A stretch of DNA of 64,000 nt from Marinobacter denitrificans (GCF_008795955.1 NZ_VMHN01000001.1:1054001-1118000), one strand, 5' to 3'; positions 18,867 to 28,279 are shown, numbered from the stretch's first letter. A program made the numbers and translations. The notes: generated by a model not told the origin, from the letters alone.

Positions 18867-19802
18867 ATGAAAACAAGTCCCGCTCTACCCGTTATTGTGC
18901 TGCTGATGAGCACACTGCTGATCAGCGCCTGTTCCCGCCAGACCCTTTATGACAACGCTATCGGCTGGGAGCGTTCCGGAGCAGGTCTTGAAATGTCTCG
19001 TATTCAGGTGGACGACATGACCATAGCGTACCTGAGCAATGAAGAGCCAGTGGAGGGGGAAACCATCGTGCTCGTCCACGGGTTTGGCGCCAACAAGGAC
19101 AACTGGACCCGGCTGGCGCGGGAGCTGACCGATGAATTCAACGTCTACGCCATTGACCTGCCTGGTCATGGCGACAGCAGCAAGGCCCTGGACCTGGGTT
19201 ACCGATTCGAGGATCAGGTGGCACACCTGTCGGAAATCCTTGCAGCACTGGGTATTGAGCAGGCCCATATGATGGGGAATTCCATGGGCGGTGCCATTAC
19301 TGCACTTTATGCAGCCACCTATCCGGACCAGATTCAGTCTGCGGTGTTGTTCGACCCGGCCGGAATCTTCGAATACGACAGCGAACTGGTAGCCCTCGTG
19401 GTGGAAGGCGACAACCCCCTTATCCCTTCAAAGGAAGGGGATTTCAGGCGCCTGGTTGACTTTGCCCTGGAGAAAAAACCCTTTGTGCCCTGGCCCATCT
19501 ACGACGTGATGGAAGAAAAGGCCATCGCCAACCGTGAGATCAACCAGGTGATCTTCGCTGCCATCCGCGATACCGGCTACGAGCCGGATTTCCGCAATGC
19601 CATTACCCGTATCGATGCGCCCGTTCTGGTTATCTGGGGTAAGGAAGACCGGGTTATCAACTACCGCAATGCAGATGTGTTTATTGAACAGATACCCGAT
19701 GCCCGGAAGGTACTTCTCGAAGGTGTCGGGCATGCACCCATGGTGGAGGTGCCGGAGGAATCAGCTCAACTCTTCCGTGAGTTTCTGGCAGAAACGAGGT
19801 AG
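18867..19802 (+). CDS. Alpha/beta-hydrolase lipoprotein
   Basis: 311-aa serine hydrolase with a lipoprotein signal: hydrophobic segment then LISAC, so Cys ~22 would be lipidated. The hydrolase fold shows the oxyanion HGFGANKDNW. The nucleophile elbow GNSMGG places the Ser near residue 138, the acid is in WGKEDRV, and the final His is in GVGHAPMVE. It looks like an esterase or lipase anchored to the envelope. The substrate is unknown. The antiporter gene starts 38 bp downstream. Confidence 0.92.
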   Translation: MKTSPALPVIVLLMSTLLISACSRQTLYDNAIGWERSGAGLEMSRIQVDDMTIAYLSNEEPVEGETIVLVHGFGANKDNWTRLARELTDEFNVYAIDLPGHGDSSKALDLGYRFEDQVAHLSEILAALGIEQAHMMGNSMGGAITALYAATYPDQIQSAVLFDPAGIFEYDSELVALVVEGDNPLIPSKEGDFRRLVDFALEKKPFVPWPIYDVMEEKAIANREINQVIFAAIRDTGYEPDFRNAITRIDAPVLVIWGKEDRVINYRNADVFIEQIPDARKVLLEGVGHAPMVEVPEESAQLFREFLAETR

Positions 19803-19840
19803 CCTTTCCCTAGCCCTGACTTTCAACCGTGAAGTAGTCC

Positions 19841-21412
19841 ATGCCTGAAGCCATCTGGATATCATTTGCCTTTGCCCTGGGCCTGCTGGTCAAGGCCATC
19901 GGCCTGCCCCCGCTGGTAGGCTACCTTGCCGCCGGGTTTGTGCTCAGTGGCATTTCCGCCGCCACCGACATCGCCGTTGAGGCCACCGATGTACTTGCGC
20001 ATATCGCCCACTTGGGCGTGCTGCTGCTTCTGTTTACTGTCGGCCTGAAGCTGAAACTCCGTTCCATTGTCAGCGCTGAGGTTATTGGCGGAAGCTTGCT
20101 GCACTTCGGTATCACCTGTGTAGTCTTCACTCCCGGTCTTTACCTGCTCATGGATCTGGACTGGCAAACGGCCTTCATACTGGCCATTGCCCTCTCTTTT
20201 TCCAGCACGGTGCTGGCCGCGAAGGTACTGGAAACCAAACGGGAGCTGCGGGCCTTTCATGGCCGCGTCGCCATCGGCATCCTGATCATGCAGGACTTGC
20301 TCGCGCTGGTAGTGATGAGCCTTGCCGCTGGCCAGACGCCTTCCCAGTGGGCGTTGATCGTATTTGGCCTGCCGCTGCTAAGGCCCTTGCTGTTCAGGCT
20401 ATTAGACGCCAGTGGCCACGATGAGCTACTGGTTCTGCTGGGGTTGTTGCTGGCCCTTGTGGTCGGAGGCCTTGGCTTCGAGGCGGTAGGGCTGAGCTCG
20501 GAACTGGGCGCCCTGGTGTTCGGTGCCATGTTGGCCAATCATCCCCGCTCCCAGGAACTCGCCAAGTCTCTCTGGAGTGTAAAGGAAGTTTTCCTGGTAG
20601 GCTTTTTCCTGCAAATCGGTATTGGCGGCCTCCCGGATGGAGAGGCATTGGTGTTTGCTGCAGTCGCCGCAATCGTTCTGCCGCTAAAAGGGCTGCTGTT
20701 TTTTTTGCTGCTGTTACTGTTCCGGCTGCGTGCCCGAAGCGGCTTCCTCAGCGCCCTATCGTTGACCAATTACAGTGAGTTCGGCCTGATTGTCGCCAGT
20801 GTTGCACTACCTGAATGGCTTATTCCCCTGGCGATTACGGTGTCCTTGTCTTTCGTGATTTCCGCCCCGGTTAACCGCTATGCTCACGCTCTGTATGAAC
20901 GTTGGTCTGGTACTCTGGTAAAGTTTGAAAGCCAGACCCATCATCCGGATGAGCAGCCCATTTCTCTCGGCGACACCAAGGTTCTGGTCATGGGCATGGG
21001 GAGAACCGGCACGGCTGCTTACGACTGGTTGCGGGAATCAGAATCTGAGGTAATAGGGCTGGACTCAGACCCGGCAAAAACACAGAAACACCAGGCAGAA
21101 GGTCGTAATGTGGTATTTGCTGACGCCGAAGATAATACCTTCTGGCAGGGATTGCATATGCCTGAAGTGGAGGCAGTCATCCTTGCCATGAATGACATCG
21201 AGGGTAAACTGATCGCGGCCCGGATGCTGCGCCGCAGAGGGTTTACCGGCTACGTGGTCGCCCACACCATGTATGCCGATGAAGCCAAAAAAATCCGGGA
21301 GGCAGGCGCCGACGAAGCCTATCTCACCATGAGCGAAACCGGTGTGGCACTGGCGAGCCACATCCGGGATCACCGGCCTGCCCTACCACCACAAACTGCG
21401 GGAACATCCTGA
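19841..21412 (+). CDS. CPA2 cation:proton antiporter, KefB/YbaL type
   Basis: 523-aa inner-membrane transporter. Residues ~1-365 form about twelve hydrophobic segments of the Na/H exchanger fold. A cytosolic TrkA-N (RCK) domain follows, starting TKVLVMGMGRTGTAAYDWL, which binds nucleotide. This architecture is that of K+ efflux systems gated by thiol conjugates or nucleotides. It overlaps the Hen1-like gene by 1 nt (TGATG), so the two are translated together. Confidence 0.92.
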   Translation: MPEAIWISFAFALGLLVKAIGLPPLVGYLAAGFVLSGISAATDIAVEATDVLAHIAHLGVLLLLFTVGLKLKLRSIVSAEVIGGSLLHFGITCVVFTPGLYLLMDLDWQTAFILAIALSFSSTVLAAKVLETKRELRAFHGRVAIGILIMQDLLALVVMSLAAGQTPSQWALIVFGLPLLRPLLFRLLDASGHDELLVLLGLLLALVVGGLGFEAVGLSSELGALVFGAMLANHPRSQELAKSLWSVKEVFLVGFFLQIGIGGLPDGEALVFAAVAAIVLPLKGLLFFLLLLLFRLRARSGFLSALSLTNYSEFGLIVASVALPEWLIPLAITVSLSFVISAPVNRYAHALYERWSGTLVKFESQTHHPDEQPISLGDTKVLVMGMGRTGTAAYDWLRESESEVIGLDSDPAKTQKHQAEGRNVVFADAEDNTFWQGLHMPEVEAVILAMNDIEGKLIAARMLRRRGFTGYVVAHTMYADEAKKIREAGADEAYLTMSETGVALASHIRDHRPALPPQTAGTS

Positions 21413-22053
21413 TGCATGAGCCCATGGGCTCCAACGAACACACGATGACGCAGATGACTTCACTGCATGAAGAGCGTCTGAATTTCGTGTTCCGCACATT
21501 AAAGGCGACAGGCGCGACGCGGGTGCTGGACCTGGGCTGCGGCTCGGGCTCGCTGCTCTACCGCCTGCTGGCCGATCGTCAGTTCGAGACGGTTACCGGG
21601 CTGGAGGACTCCGGCATTTCCCTGCGCCAGGCCCGGTCAGTACTGGCAGACTACCTTAACGAAGAGCCTGCCAGAGTCCACCTGATCCGGGGGTCCTACG
21701 CTGAAAGCAATGCGGCTCTGGCAGGCTATGATGCGGCGGCAATGGTCGAAACCATTGAGCATGTCCACCCGGAGCAGCTTTCACGGGTTGAGAGGGCTGT
21801 GTTCGGGGAATACCGCCCGGGCTGCCTGTTCATGACCACTCCGAACCGGGAGTACAACCCGCTGTTCGATCTGGCGCCGGGAGAGTTCCGCGAGGAAGAC
21901 CACAAGTTCGAATGGGACCGGCTCAAGTTCCAGCGCTGGGCCCGGGGCGTAGCCGACCGCAATGGCTACGAGGTTCGTTTCGGTGGCATCGGCGAGTTTG
22001 TTCCCGATATCGGTCACCCCTCCCAGACCGCCTTTTTCACTCGCAGGGATTGA
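21412..22053 (+). CDS. Hen1-like RNA 2'-O-methyltransferase domain protein
   Basis: 213-aa SAM methyltransferase. SAM motif LDLGCGSGSLLYRLL is near residue 40. The later motifs match the Hen1 3'-end RNA methyltransferase rather than generic class I enzymes. VETIEHVHPEQL supplies the E-x2-E-H metal ligands, and TTPNREYNPLF plus EEDHKFEWDRLKFQRWA supply the distal His. Bacterial Hen1 is normally a two-domain protein of ~450 aa encoded next to the repair enzyme Pnkp. Here only the catalytic domain is present and no pnkp lies in the window. It is coupled to the antiporter gene. It could act on another RNA or small molecule. Confidence 0.85.
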   Translation: MHEPMGSNEHTMTQMTSLHEERLNFVFRTLKATGATRVLDLGCGSGSLLYRLLADRQFETVTGLEDSGISLRQARSVLADYLNEEPARVHLIRGSYAESNAALAGYDAAAMVETIEHVHPEQLSRVERAVFGEYRPGCLFMTTPNREYNPLFDLAPGEFREEDHKFEWDRLKFQRWARGVADRNGYEVRFGGIGEFVPDIGHPSQTAFFTRRD

Positions 22054-22086
22054 TCGCCACCATCTCAACGATCCACCACCCTGGCG

Positions 22087-22830
22087 TTAGCGAATTCTGC
22101 GCCAGGCGCTCAGTTCAGCGATGGTATGCTGGAACTTTCGCCGGGTTTCCCGGATCACAAACGGCACATCCTGTGGCGGCTGTATTTCTTCAAAGTGGTG
22201 AGACAGTATTTCCCGCATGCCAGCAAGCACCGTTCGCGGCTCGCCGTTACGCTCAAAACCGCCTATCCAGTTACCGCGGGGCGTAAACTCCTCCATCAAG
22301 GTGTAGGGAGAGCTGACGACCAATGTGCCACCCTCGGCGAGACGCTGATGAATATCCGCGAGGAATGCGCCGGGGTCCTGCAGCCGGTCTATCAGGTTAC
22401 CGGCGAAAATCAGGTCATAGTCCCGATACTCTTCCCCAAGGTGGCAGGCGTCACCTGTGGCAAAAGAGACGCGCTCGGCGGCCCTCGCCAGGCCATGTTC
22501 TTCAAGACTTATGGTGATTCGCGTTCCCAGTTCGCCTTCGTCCCGGCGAAAATAATCGATCTCTCCGTCTTGCCGGAGGTTGTGCGCCGCATCTACGAAG
22601 CGTCGGGACAAATCCACGCCCACCACTTGCTCAAACACCCTGCCGAGCTCGAAGGTCGTACGGCCAACAGCACACCCCAGGTCCAGAGCCTTGCGCTTCT
22701 CCCGGCCGGCCATCAGTTCCTGGCAGATGCCGGCACAACGGGCCGGATAATTGCCAACCCCGAAGTAACTCTCCCCGAAGTGGAATCCCAGATACTGACC
22801 GAGCAGTTCGTCGGTTTCATACACGTTCAT
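22087..22830 (-). CDS. OvoA C-terminal-type methyltransferase (putative 4-mercaptohistidine N-methyltransferase)
   Basis: 247-aa SAM methyltransferase. The opening NVYETDELLGQYLGFHFGE and the SAM motif ALDLGCAVGRTTFELGR are those of the C-terminal domain of OvoA, which methylates the imidazole ring of mercaptohistidine to give ovothiol. Here it is a separate protein rather than fused. It starts 9 nt after the stop of the sulfoxide synthase gene, with GAGGAT upstream of the ATG. Together they look like a split OvoA. Whether the product is ovothiol A or a related thiol-histidine is inferred. Confidence 0.87.
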   Translation of the reverse strand: MNVYETDELLGQYLGFHFGESYFGVGNYPARCAGICQELMAGREKRKALDLGCAVGRTTFELGRVFEQVVGVDLSRRFVDAAHNLRQDGEIDYFRRDEGELGTRITISLEEHGLARAAERVSFATGDACHLGEEYRDYDLIFAGNLIDRLQDPGAFLADIHQRLAEGGTLVVSSPYTLMEEFTPRGNWIGGFERNGEPRTVLAGMREILSHHFEEIQPPQDVPFVIRETRRKFQHTIAELSAWRRIR

Positions 22831-22839
22831 GGCTGATCC

Positions 22840-24198
22840 TCAGCGGTTATCCGGTCCGGCTTGCGGGAGCGCACAGGTGCGGAACCCGGTGTAGACATCA
22901 TTTCTCTGCGGCAGATAGGCCTGGCGATAGGTTCCACGGATGAGGTTTGGCGAGGTAGCGCAACTGCCACCACGGGTAACCTTGTGATCCCCGAACTGCA
23001 GCGTCGACATAAAGGGATACACATCAATCCGGAAGCCGTCGTAAGGGAAAAACTGGCTACTGGTCCACTCCCAGATACCGCCGATCATCTGGCGGCACCC
23101 GAAGGTGCTGTCACCGGCCGGAAAATCCCGGACCGGGTTCCGCGCCATGGCCCGGCCACCCATATCAGCATGCTGCGACCCTACCGGATCGTTGCCCCAG
23201 GGGAAGCGTCTGAACGGCTCACCCATCCGGTTACCCAGAGCAGCTACCTCCCATTCATATTCGGTCGGCAAGCGCCGCCCTGCCCAGTTGCACCAGGCTT
23301 CTGCTTCCCAATAGGAGATATGGCACGCCGGCGCATCGGGATTCAGTGGTTGCCATCGATCGAAAAACCGCTCCTGCCATTGGGCGTCGTGCCAGCGCCA
23401 GTAAAGCGGGTGCTTCGGAGTATGCAAAACAGGTTCAGAGCGACCGTGAACGAGGGAGATATCGGTTTCGGTCTGCAGCCATTTACGGCCACCAAACGAC
23501 CAGAATTCCGGCCGCTGGTAGCCCCCGTCTTCCACAAATGCCAGAAACTCTGCATTAGAGACTGGCAAACGGGAAATGGCGAACGACTCCAGCTCCACTT
23601 CAAACCCTGGCTTCTCGTTATCGAAGGCAAAGTCCGACGTCGCATAGTCCCCGGATTCGCCGGGCATGCCAATCCGCCACTTGCCGGCCGGTATCACTGC
23701 ATCTCCGCCGATCAGGTCTCCGGGAGCAATCCGTTCATCGGTGTAATCCGGGGCGGGCGGGTAACCCACGGTCTGCCGGCACCAGATCAGGGACTCAATG
23801 TGCATGTTCTGGTGGAAGATGGCATAGCGATAGAGATAAAGCTCTTGATCGGTAAGCGGTTTGTCGCGGATTCTCCCGGCCACGCGGTCATAGATGGTAT
23901 CGAAATACGCCAGTGTTTCCTCTCGCCCGGGAAACAGGTCCCGGCACCAGCGATCGCGGTGGTCCACGTGGAAGGAGTCCCAGAGATCATCCATGGCAGG
24001 GTTGTAACTGGGCGTGCCATCCAGCAGGTTGAACACAAACACTTCATAGAAGAAGGCCGCGTGGCCCATTTCCCACAACGGCGGATTGACCCCCGGGTGG
24101 TAGGGCACGTCCAGCCTTTCCTCCGGCAACGACGTTATCAACGCCCGGGTTCTTTGCCGGGCGGTTTCCAGTTCTGCCAACAGGATTGTCTTGTCCAA
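22840..24198 (-). CDS. EgtB/OvoA-type iron sulfoxide synthase (DinB-FGE), TTG start
   Basis: About 452 aa. The N-terminal DinB-like domain has the iron-ligand histidines in LWEMGHAAFFYE (~46) and HQNMHIESLIW. The C-terminal formylglycine-enzyme-like domain runs from GKWRIGMPGE to RGGSCATSPNLIRGTYR. These enzymes join cysteine or a thiol to histidine or hercynine using O2, the key step to ovothiol or ergothioneine. The segment FAFDNEKPGFEVEL reads EgtB-like, yet the neighbour is an OvoA-type methyltransferase. I chose TTG at 24198, one base after the upstream stop and 9 bp after GGAG. An ATG at 24294 would overlap the upstream gene by ~95 bp and add 32 untypical residues. Confidence 0.9.
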   Translation of the reverse strand: MDKTILLAELETARQRTRALITSLPEERLDVPYHPGVNPPLWEMGHAAFFYEVFVFNLLDGTPSYNPAMDDLWDSFHVDHRDRWCRDLFPGREETLAYFDTIYDRVAGRIRDKPLTDQELYLYRYAIFHQNMHIESLIWCRQTVGYPPAPDYTDERIAPGDLIGGDAVIPAGKWRIGMPGESGDYATSDFAFDNEKPGFEVELESFAISRLPVSNAEFLAFVEDGGYQRPEFWSFGGRKWLQTETDISLVHGRSEPVLHTPKHPLYWRWHDAQWQERFFDRWQPLNPDAPACHISYWEAEAWCNWAGRRLPTEYEWEVAALGNRMGEPFRRFPWGNDPVGSQHADMGGRAMARNPVRDFPAGDSTFGCRQMIGGIWEWTSSQFFPYDGFRIDVYPFMSTLQFGDHKVTRGGSCATSPNLIRGTYRQAYLPQRNDVYTGFRTCALPQAGPDNR

Positions 24199-24199
24199 G

Positions 24200-25240
24200 C
24201 TAGTCTTCTCCAAATACGCCGGTGTCGGCAACCGCCTTACCAACCTGCCGGAATGCTTTTTCCGAGGCTGCCAGGTCTGCAGTGTGGCGGCCACATGCGG
24301 CGATGATGACGCCTGGGTGGTCCTTTACAGTAGCCAGGCCTATGTTACAGGCTCTTCTGTGCTGCGTGCCGGTTTTGTGGGCAAACCTGACATGCTCAGG
24401 CAGACCAGCCTTGACGCGGTTATCACCCGTTTCAATCCTCTCCAACACCGACAACAGATAGTCGCGACTGCTCTTGCCAAGCACCTGGTTCTTGGCCAGG
24501 GCCTCAAACAGAATACTGAAATCATCCAGCCTGCCAGAGTTAAGACCTGAGCCATAGTAGCTATCAAATGCGGAATCCAGATCCGACAACAGGAACTCGT
24601 CCGGCGTTACGCCCAGCACTTTGGCCAGAGCCTGGACACGGTTGCGTCCGGTACCCGCCTTCTTGATAGCAAACATGTCAGCACTGGAAAGACCCATCGC
24701 CCCCTCGTGAAAATGGCTGTAGGCGTGGCGGCGAACATCTGCCAGCGTAGTTACCTTTCCGATTCCACCGTCGGTGTTCACGGCTACCAGTTCATTGACG
24801 GCCTCCATGCCCACCAACCGGATCAACACATCCGTTGCGGTGTTGTCGCTGTGAATCAGCATCTGCTCAAGCAGGTATTGCACCGTGACCTTGTCACCGG
24901 GAGACTTCCAGTTGGTTTCGCCCGCTCCGTCCACGAAGTCAGTCGGTTCCAGCGTTACTGTGGTGCCCAGCGTCATGTCTTTACGATCAATCGTCTCCAT
25001 GACAGCCATTGCAACCGGTACCTTGACGGTGGAGGCCAGGTACCAGGGCTCGTCTGCCCGCAGACTTGCTTTCTCATCATTCTTGAGGTTATGGACAAAC
25101 ACTCCGAGTTCACCGGGGTAGTCTTCGTCTATCTCACCCAAACGCTGTTCAAGATCTGTTTTCCAATCTGCTGAAACGGATACCGCAAACACCGATAGCA
25201 GTAGCGCCAGGATAGTCACGACCCAGGGCGGGGTTCTCAT
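24200..25240 (-). CDS. Class A beta-lactamase-like serine hydrolase, secreted
   Basis: 346-aa protein with a signal peptide (MRTPPWVVTILALLLSVFAVSVSA). It carries the serine-transpeptidase motifs STVK (~70), SDN (~132) and HKTG (~300). I see no clear Glu-x3-Asn deacylation motif in the omega-loop region, so efficient beta-lactam hydrolysis is doubtful. A peptidase or amidase role in the periplasm is an alternative. Start chosen at 25240, overlapping the upstream stop by 4 nt (ATGA). It sits one base before the sulfoxide synthase start, so it is part of that operon. Confidence 0.88.
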   Translation of the reverse strand: MRTPPWVVTILALLLSVFAVSVSADWKTDLEQRLGEIDEDYPGELGVFVHNLKNDEKASLRADEPWYLASTVKVPVAMAVMETIDRKDMTLGTTVTLEPTDFVDGAGETNWKSPGDKVTVQYLLEQMLIHSDNTATDVLIRLVGMEAVNELVAVNTDGGIGKVTTLADVRRHAYSHFHEGAMGLSSADMFAIKKAGTGRNRVQALAKVLGVTPDEFLLSDLDSAFDSYYGSGLNSGRLDDFSILFEALAKNQVLGKSSRDYLLSVLERIETGDNRVKAGLPEHVRFAHKTGTQHRRACNIGLATVKDHPGVIIAACGRHTADLAASEKAFRQVGKAVADTGVFGED

Positions 25241-26361
25241 CGAACAGTGCGCGTCCACGCAGTCAGTTTGATCCATAAGGCAGTTCCGATGACCAGTCCG
25301 AAAGTAAGTGTAAGGGCATACTCGTAGGAGATACTTTGCCAGTATCCGAGCAGGTAACGGAAGACCACAAAGATGACGGAAATGTGAAATATGAACGCGG
25401 CCTTGGCGTCAGTACCGATAATGGTCACTGGCTTCAACACTCGCGCCAGAGTACCTCCACCAGCGATAGCCAGGCCGAGTATCGCCAGGGCGCCGGCCAT
25501 GCTGAACACCATGAAGGTAAATTCAGGTGGGTGCTTGCCATCATTCATGGCAATGGCATACAGCGTATCGTGAAGGTCCGGTAAACCCACCCAGAGAAAC
25601 ACACCGAACAGCAGGATAGACAACCCTGCCAAGCCTCCGGCAAGGGTCATCCGCCGTTTCAGGTGTGAATGGCAGAAGAGGACAAGCTCACCTACCAGCA
25701 GCCCCAGCAGGATCAGCGGCCCGCGCGACAGTTGGCCCCAGGTATACAGTTCATCGTGCTCGACCAGGATCGCCCGTACGGAGGCGTTGCCCCAGAAATC
25801 AAAACGTGCGGCCAGCAGCTCGGCGATCACTACCAGCAGAACCGGGCTCAAAACCCGCAGCCACAGTGGCATACGGACCCACAATGATAGGAAGAACGGC
25901 ACCCACATCAGTGCAATGGCATAAAACCCAAGTATTTCAACAAAAGAAGGGAATGTCTGGTACAGCAAGGCATCAATGACCTGTTCCGGCTCGGCGATCT
26001 GGAACATCTCCACTACAGTGAGCACCTTGTACCAGAAGAAAATGATAACGCCGTTCATTAGCAGTTTGAGCCGCTTCCGCGGCCAGGAATCTTTGCCCAC
26101 ATGGGGCAGGAATGCTACCGCCAGGGCGATGCCGAATACCATGATGAACAGGGTGGAAGAGAACTTGGTAAGAGCATGAATCGGCACCATGCCCCAGTCC
26201 GGGATCTGCTCGAAATCAAGCAGGCCCTTGACGCCGTGACTCAGGATCATAAGCGTGACGGCGACACCCCTGGCGAAGTCGATGGCCTCAACCCGGCCAT
26301 CCACAGAGGTTACCGACGGTTTGCGACGCCACCAATGGTTTCCGTTCCCTGCTAATGCCAC
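25237..26361 (-). CDS. DUF1624 / heparan-alpha-glucosaminide acetyltransferase-like membrane protein
   Basis: 374-aa multi-pass protein with about ten hydrophobic segments. The N-terminal VEAIDFARGVAVTLMILSHGVKGLLDF is the block shared by DUF1624 proteins and membrane acyltransferases, including the His after the first helix. It starts with GTG behind GGGAG. First gene of the operon DUF1624 - serine hydrolase - sulfoxide synthase - methyltransferase, in which every junction is an overlap or a gap below 10 nt. The acceptor substrate is unknown. A link to the thiol-histidine product is only suggested by context. Confidence 0.87.
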   Translation of the reverse strand: MALAGNGNHWWRRKPSVTSVDGRVEAIDFARGVAVTLMILSHGVKGLLDFEQIPDWGMVPIHALTKFSSTLFIMVFGIALAVAFLPHVGKDSWPRKRLKLLMNGVIIFFWYKVLTVVEMFQIAEPEQVIDALLYQTFPSFVEILGFYAIALMWVPFFLSLWVRMPLWLRVLSPVLLVVIAELLAARFDFWGNASVRAILVEHDELYTWGQLSRGPLILLGLLVGELVLFCHSHLKRRMTLAGGLAGLSILLFGVFLWVGLPDLHDTLYAIAMNDGKHPPEFTFMVFSMAGALAILGLAIAGGGTLARVLKPVTIIGTDAKAAFIFHISVIFVVFRYLLGYWQSISYEYALTLTFGLVIGTALWIKLTAWTRTVR

Positions 26362-26464
26362 ATTAACTCCCTACCTTCGGCGGGCAGCCATTGCCCACCG
26401 TTCTCCATGTACGTTCACACTCCGCCGGTTGGATGATTCCACGGCCGCTTTTTCGGTTGCCAGC

Positions 26465-28279
26465 CTATCCCCATACCAGCAGAATCATTGGCACTGCGAC
26501 AACGGTCACCAGTATTGACAACGGCAGCCCCAGCTTCCAGTAGTCACCGAACTGGTAACCACCAGGTTCCAACACCAATGCATTGGACTGGTGACCGATT
26601 GGCGTCAGGAATGCACAGGAGGCACCAACGGCAACCGCCATCAGCACCGCGTCGGACGCCATACCCAGTTCCGCCGACAGGCTAAGAGCAATAGGTGCAA
26701 CCAGTATGGCAGCCGCTGCATTGTTTACCACATTCGACAGCAGCATGGTGCCCACCAGCACCATGGCCAACACCCCTGACGGGGCAAGGCCGCCACCGAA
26801 TGCCAGCATCTGGCCGGCAATCAGCTCGGCGCCACCAGTGGTTTCCAGTGCCTGCCCGACCGGGATCATTGCCGCCAGCAGCACAATCACCGACCAGTCG
26901 ATGGCCTTGTAGGCACCTGGCGCGTCTATCAGTTTTGTCAGAACCATGGCAACAGCTCCGGCTACCAACGCTACAGGTGCTGACAGCCAGCCACTGACAA
27001 TAGCAATGATACTGGCGATAAAAACGCTACTGGCAAGCATGGTTTTCCGAGGTGAGCCCAGGCGGAGACCCCGCTCTGCCAGGGGCAGGCAACCAAGGCT
27101 GGCGAGTGTGCTGGTCAGAGTGTCTTCACTGCCCTGAACCAGCAGGATGTCCCCCGCGTTAAAGCGAATATCACCCAGACGCCGCTTGAGCCGCTGCCCC
27201 TGCCTGGCGACAGCGACAATATTGATGCCATGCCTCTCCCGCAGATTGAGTCGGTTTGCAGTTTGACCGACCAGGGACGACTCAGGGCTGATAACAGCTT
27301 CTGTCAGTTGAACATCACCTTCCTTGAGATCCTTCTTACGGTCTTCAGCGTTTTGTTCGCCCTCTTCGTTCTCCGGCTCTTCATTTTCACGGCTGCCCAG
27401 CTCCAACCCGGTATTATCCAGGAACGCCTGCAGGCTCTCGGTATCCGATTCCACCAGCAGCAGGTCGTTCTCTTTCAACACCCTGTACGTGGACGGCGCT
27501 AACTGGCGTTTATCGTCGCGGATCAACGCCAGCACCACCACGTCCTTGTCTTCACCACTATCCGACAACAGGTTGTGCAAAGTAGCGCCGGCGTAGGACG
27601 AACCTTCGGGAATCTTGAGTTCGGTCAGATAGTCGCCTACGCTGAAGAGCTTGTCATCCTCCCCGCTGTCTTTACCTCGCTTCGGCGTCAGGCGCCACCC
27701 CACCAGTGTTATAAAGGCAATACCGGCAAGCGTGATGGCTATACCCACCGGGGCAAAATCAAACAATCCGAACGAGCTTGCGCCTTCGCGATAACTGGCG
27801 ATGATGATATTCGGAGGGGTGCCTATCAAAGTCATGGTGCCGCCAAGCAGCGAGCCAAATGCCAGCGGCATCAGCAGCAGTGAGGGAGAGCGCCCCGACT
27901 CCCTGGACATCCACACCGCCACCGGCATCAACAGCGCCAGAGCGCCCACGTTGTTAATAAACCCGGAACACAGTGCCACCACGCCGGTGAGGGTAAGGAT
28001 TTGCAGTGTCGGACGGTGGCCCACTTTGCCCAGCAATCGGGCAATATTATCCACCACACCACCGTTCACCAGGCCCTGGCTGACCACAAGAACCGCCGCC
28101 ACCGTGACAACGGCCGGGTGCCCAAACCCCGCAAACAATGCCTCAGTGGGGAGCAGCCCGGCAATGGCAATGGCCAGCAACGCCAGCATGGCAACCACAT
28201 CAAACCGCAACCGGTTCCATACGAACAGCGCCAGCGTGGCTGCCAGGACTGCGAATACAACTCCCTGCTCTGTGGTCAA
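26465..28279 (-). CDS. SLC13-family permease with two TrkA-C domains
   Basis: 604-aa inner-membrane transporter of the divalent anion:sodium symporter type. N-terminal hydrophobic segments (~1-190) include the loop GTPPNIIIAS. Two cytosolic RCK_C-like domains (~205-290 and ~310-400) are separated by a Glu-rich linker, and a second membrane half follows to the end. Such proteins carry sulfate, dicarboxylates or similar anions; which one is not decidable here. It starts with TTG after GGAGGAG. Monocistronic, divergent from the YjgN-like gene. Confidence 0.9.
   Translation of the reverse strand: MTTEQGVVFAVLAATLALFVWNRLRFDVVAMLALLAIAIAGLLPTEALFAGFGHPAVVTVAAVLVVSQGLVNGGVVDNIARLLGKVGHRPTLQILTLTGVVALCSGFINNVGALALLMPVAVWMSRESGRSPSLLLMPLAFGSLLGGTMTLIGTPPNIIIASYREGASSFGLFDFAPVGIAITLAGIAFITLVGWRLTPKRGKDSGEDDKLFSVGDYLTELKIPEGSSYAGATLHNLLSDSGEDKDVVVLALIRDDKRQLAPSTYRVLKENDLLLVESDTESLQAFLDNTGLELGSRENEEPENEEGEQNAEDRKKDLKEGDVQLTEAVISPESSLVGQTANRLNLRERHGINIVAVARQGQRLKRRLGDIRFNAGDILLVQGSEDTLTSTLASLGCLPLAERGLRLGSPRKTMLASSVFIASIIAIVSGWLSAPVALVAGAVAMVLTKLIDAPGAYKAIDWSVIVLLAAMIPVGQALETTGGAELIAGQMLAFGGGLAPSGVLAMVLVGTMLLSNVVNNAAAAILVAPIALSLSAELGMASDAVLMAVAVGASCAFLTPIGHQSNALVLEPGGYQFGDYWKLGLPLSILVTVVAVPMILLVWG

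Noticed and set aside
22861..24306. 481-codon frame antisense to the sulfoxide synthase gene
   Set aside because: No domain or start signal; the minus-strand gene carries complete family motifs.
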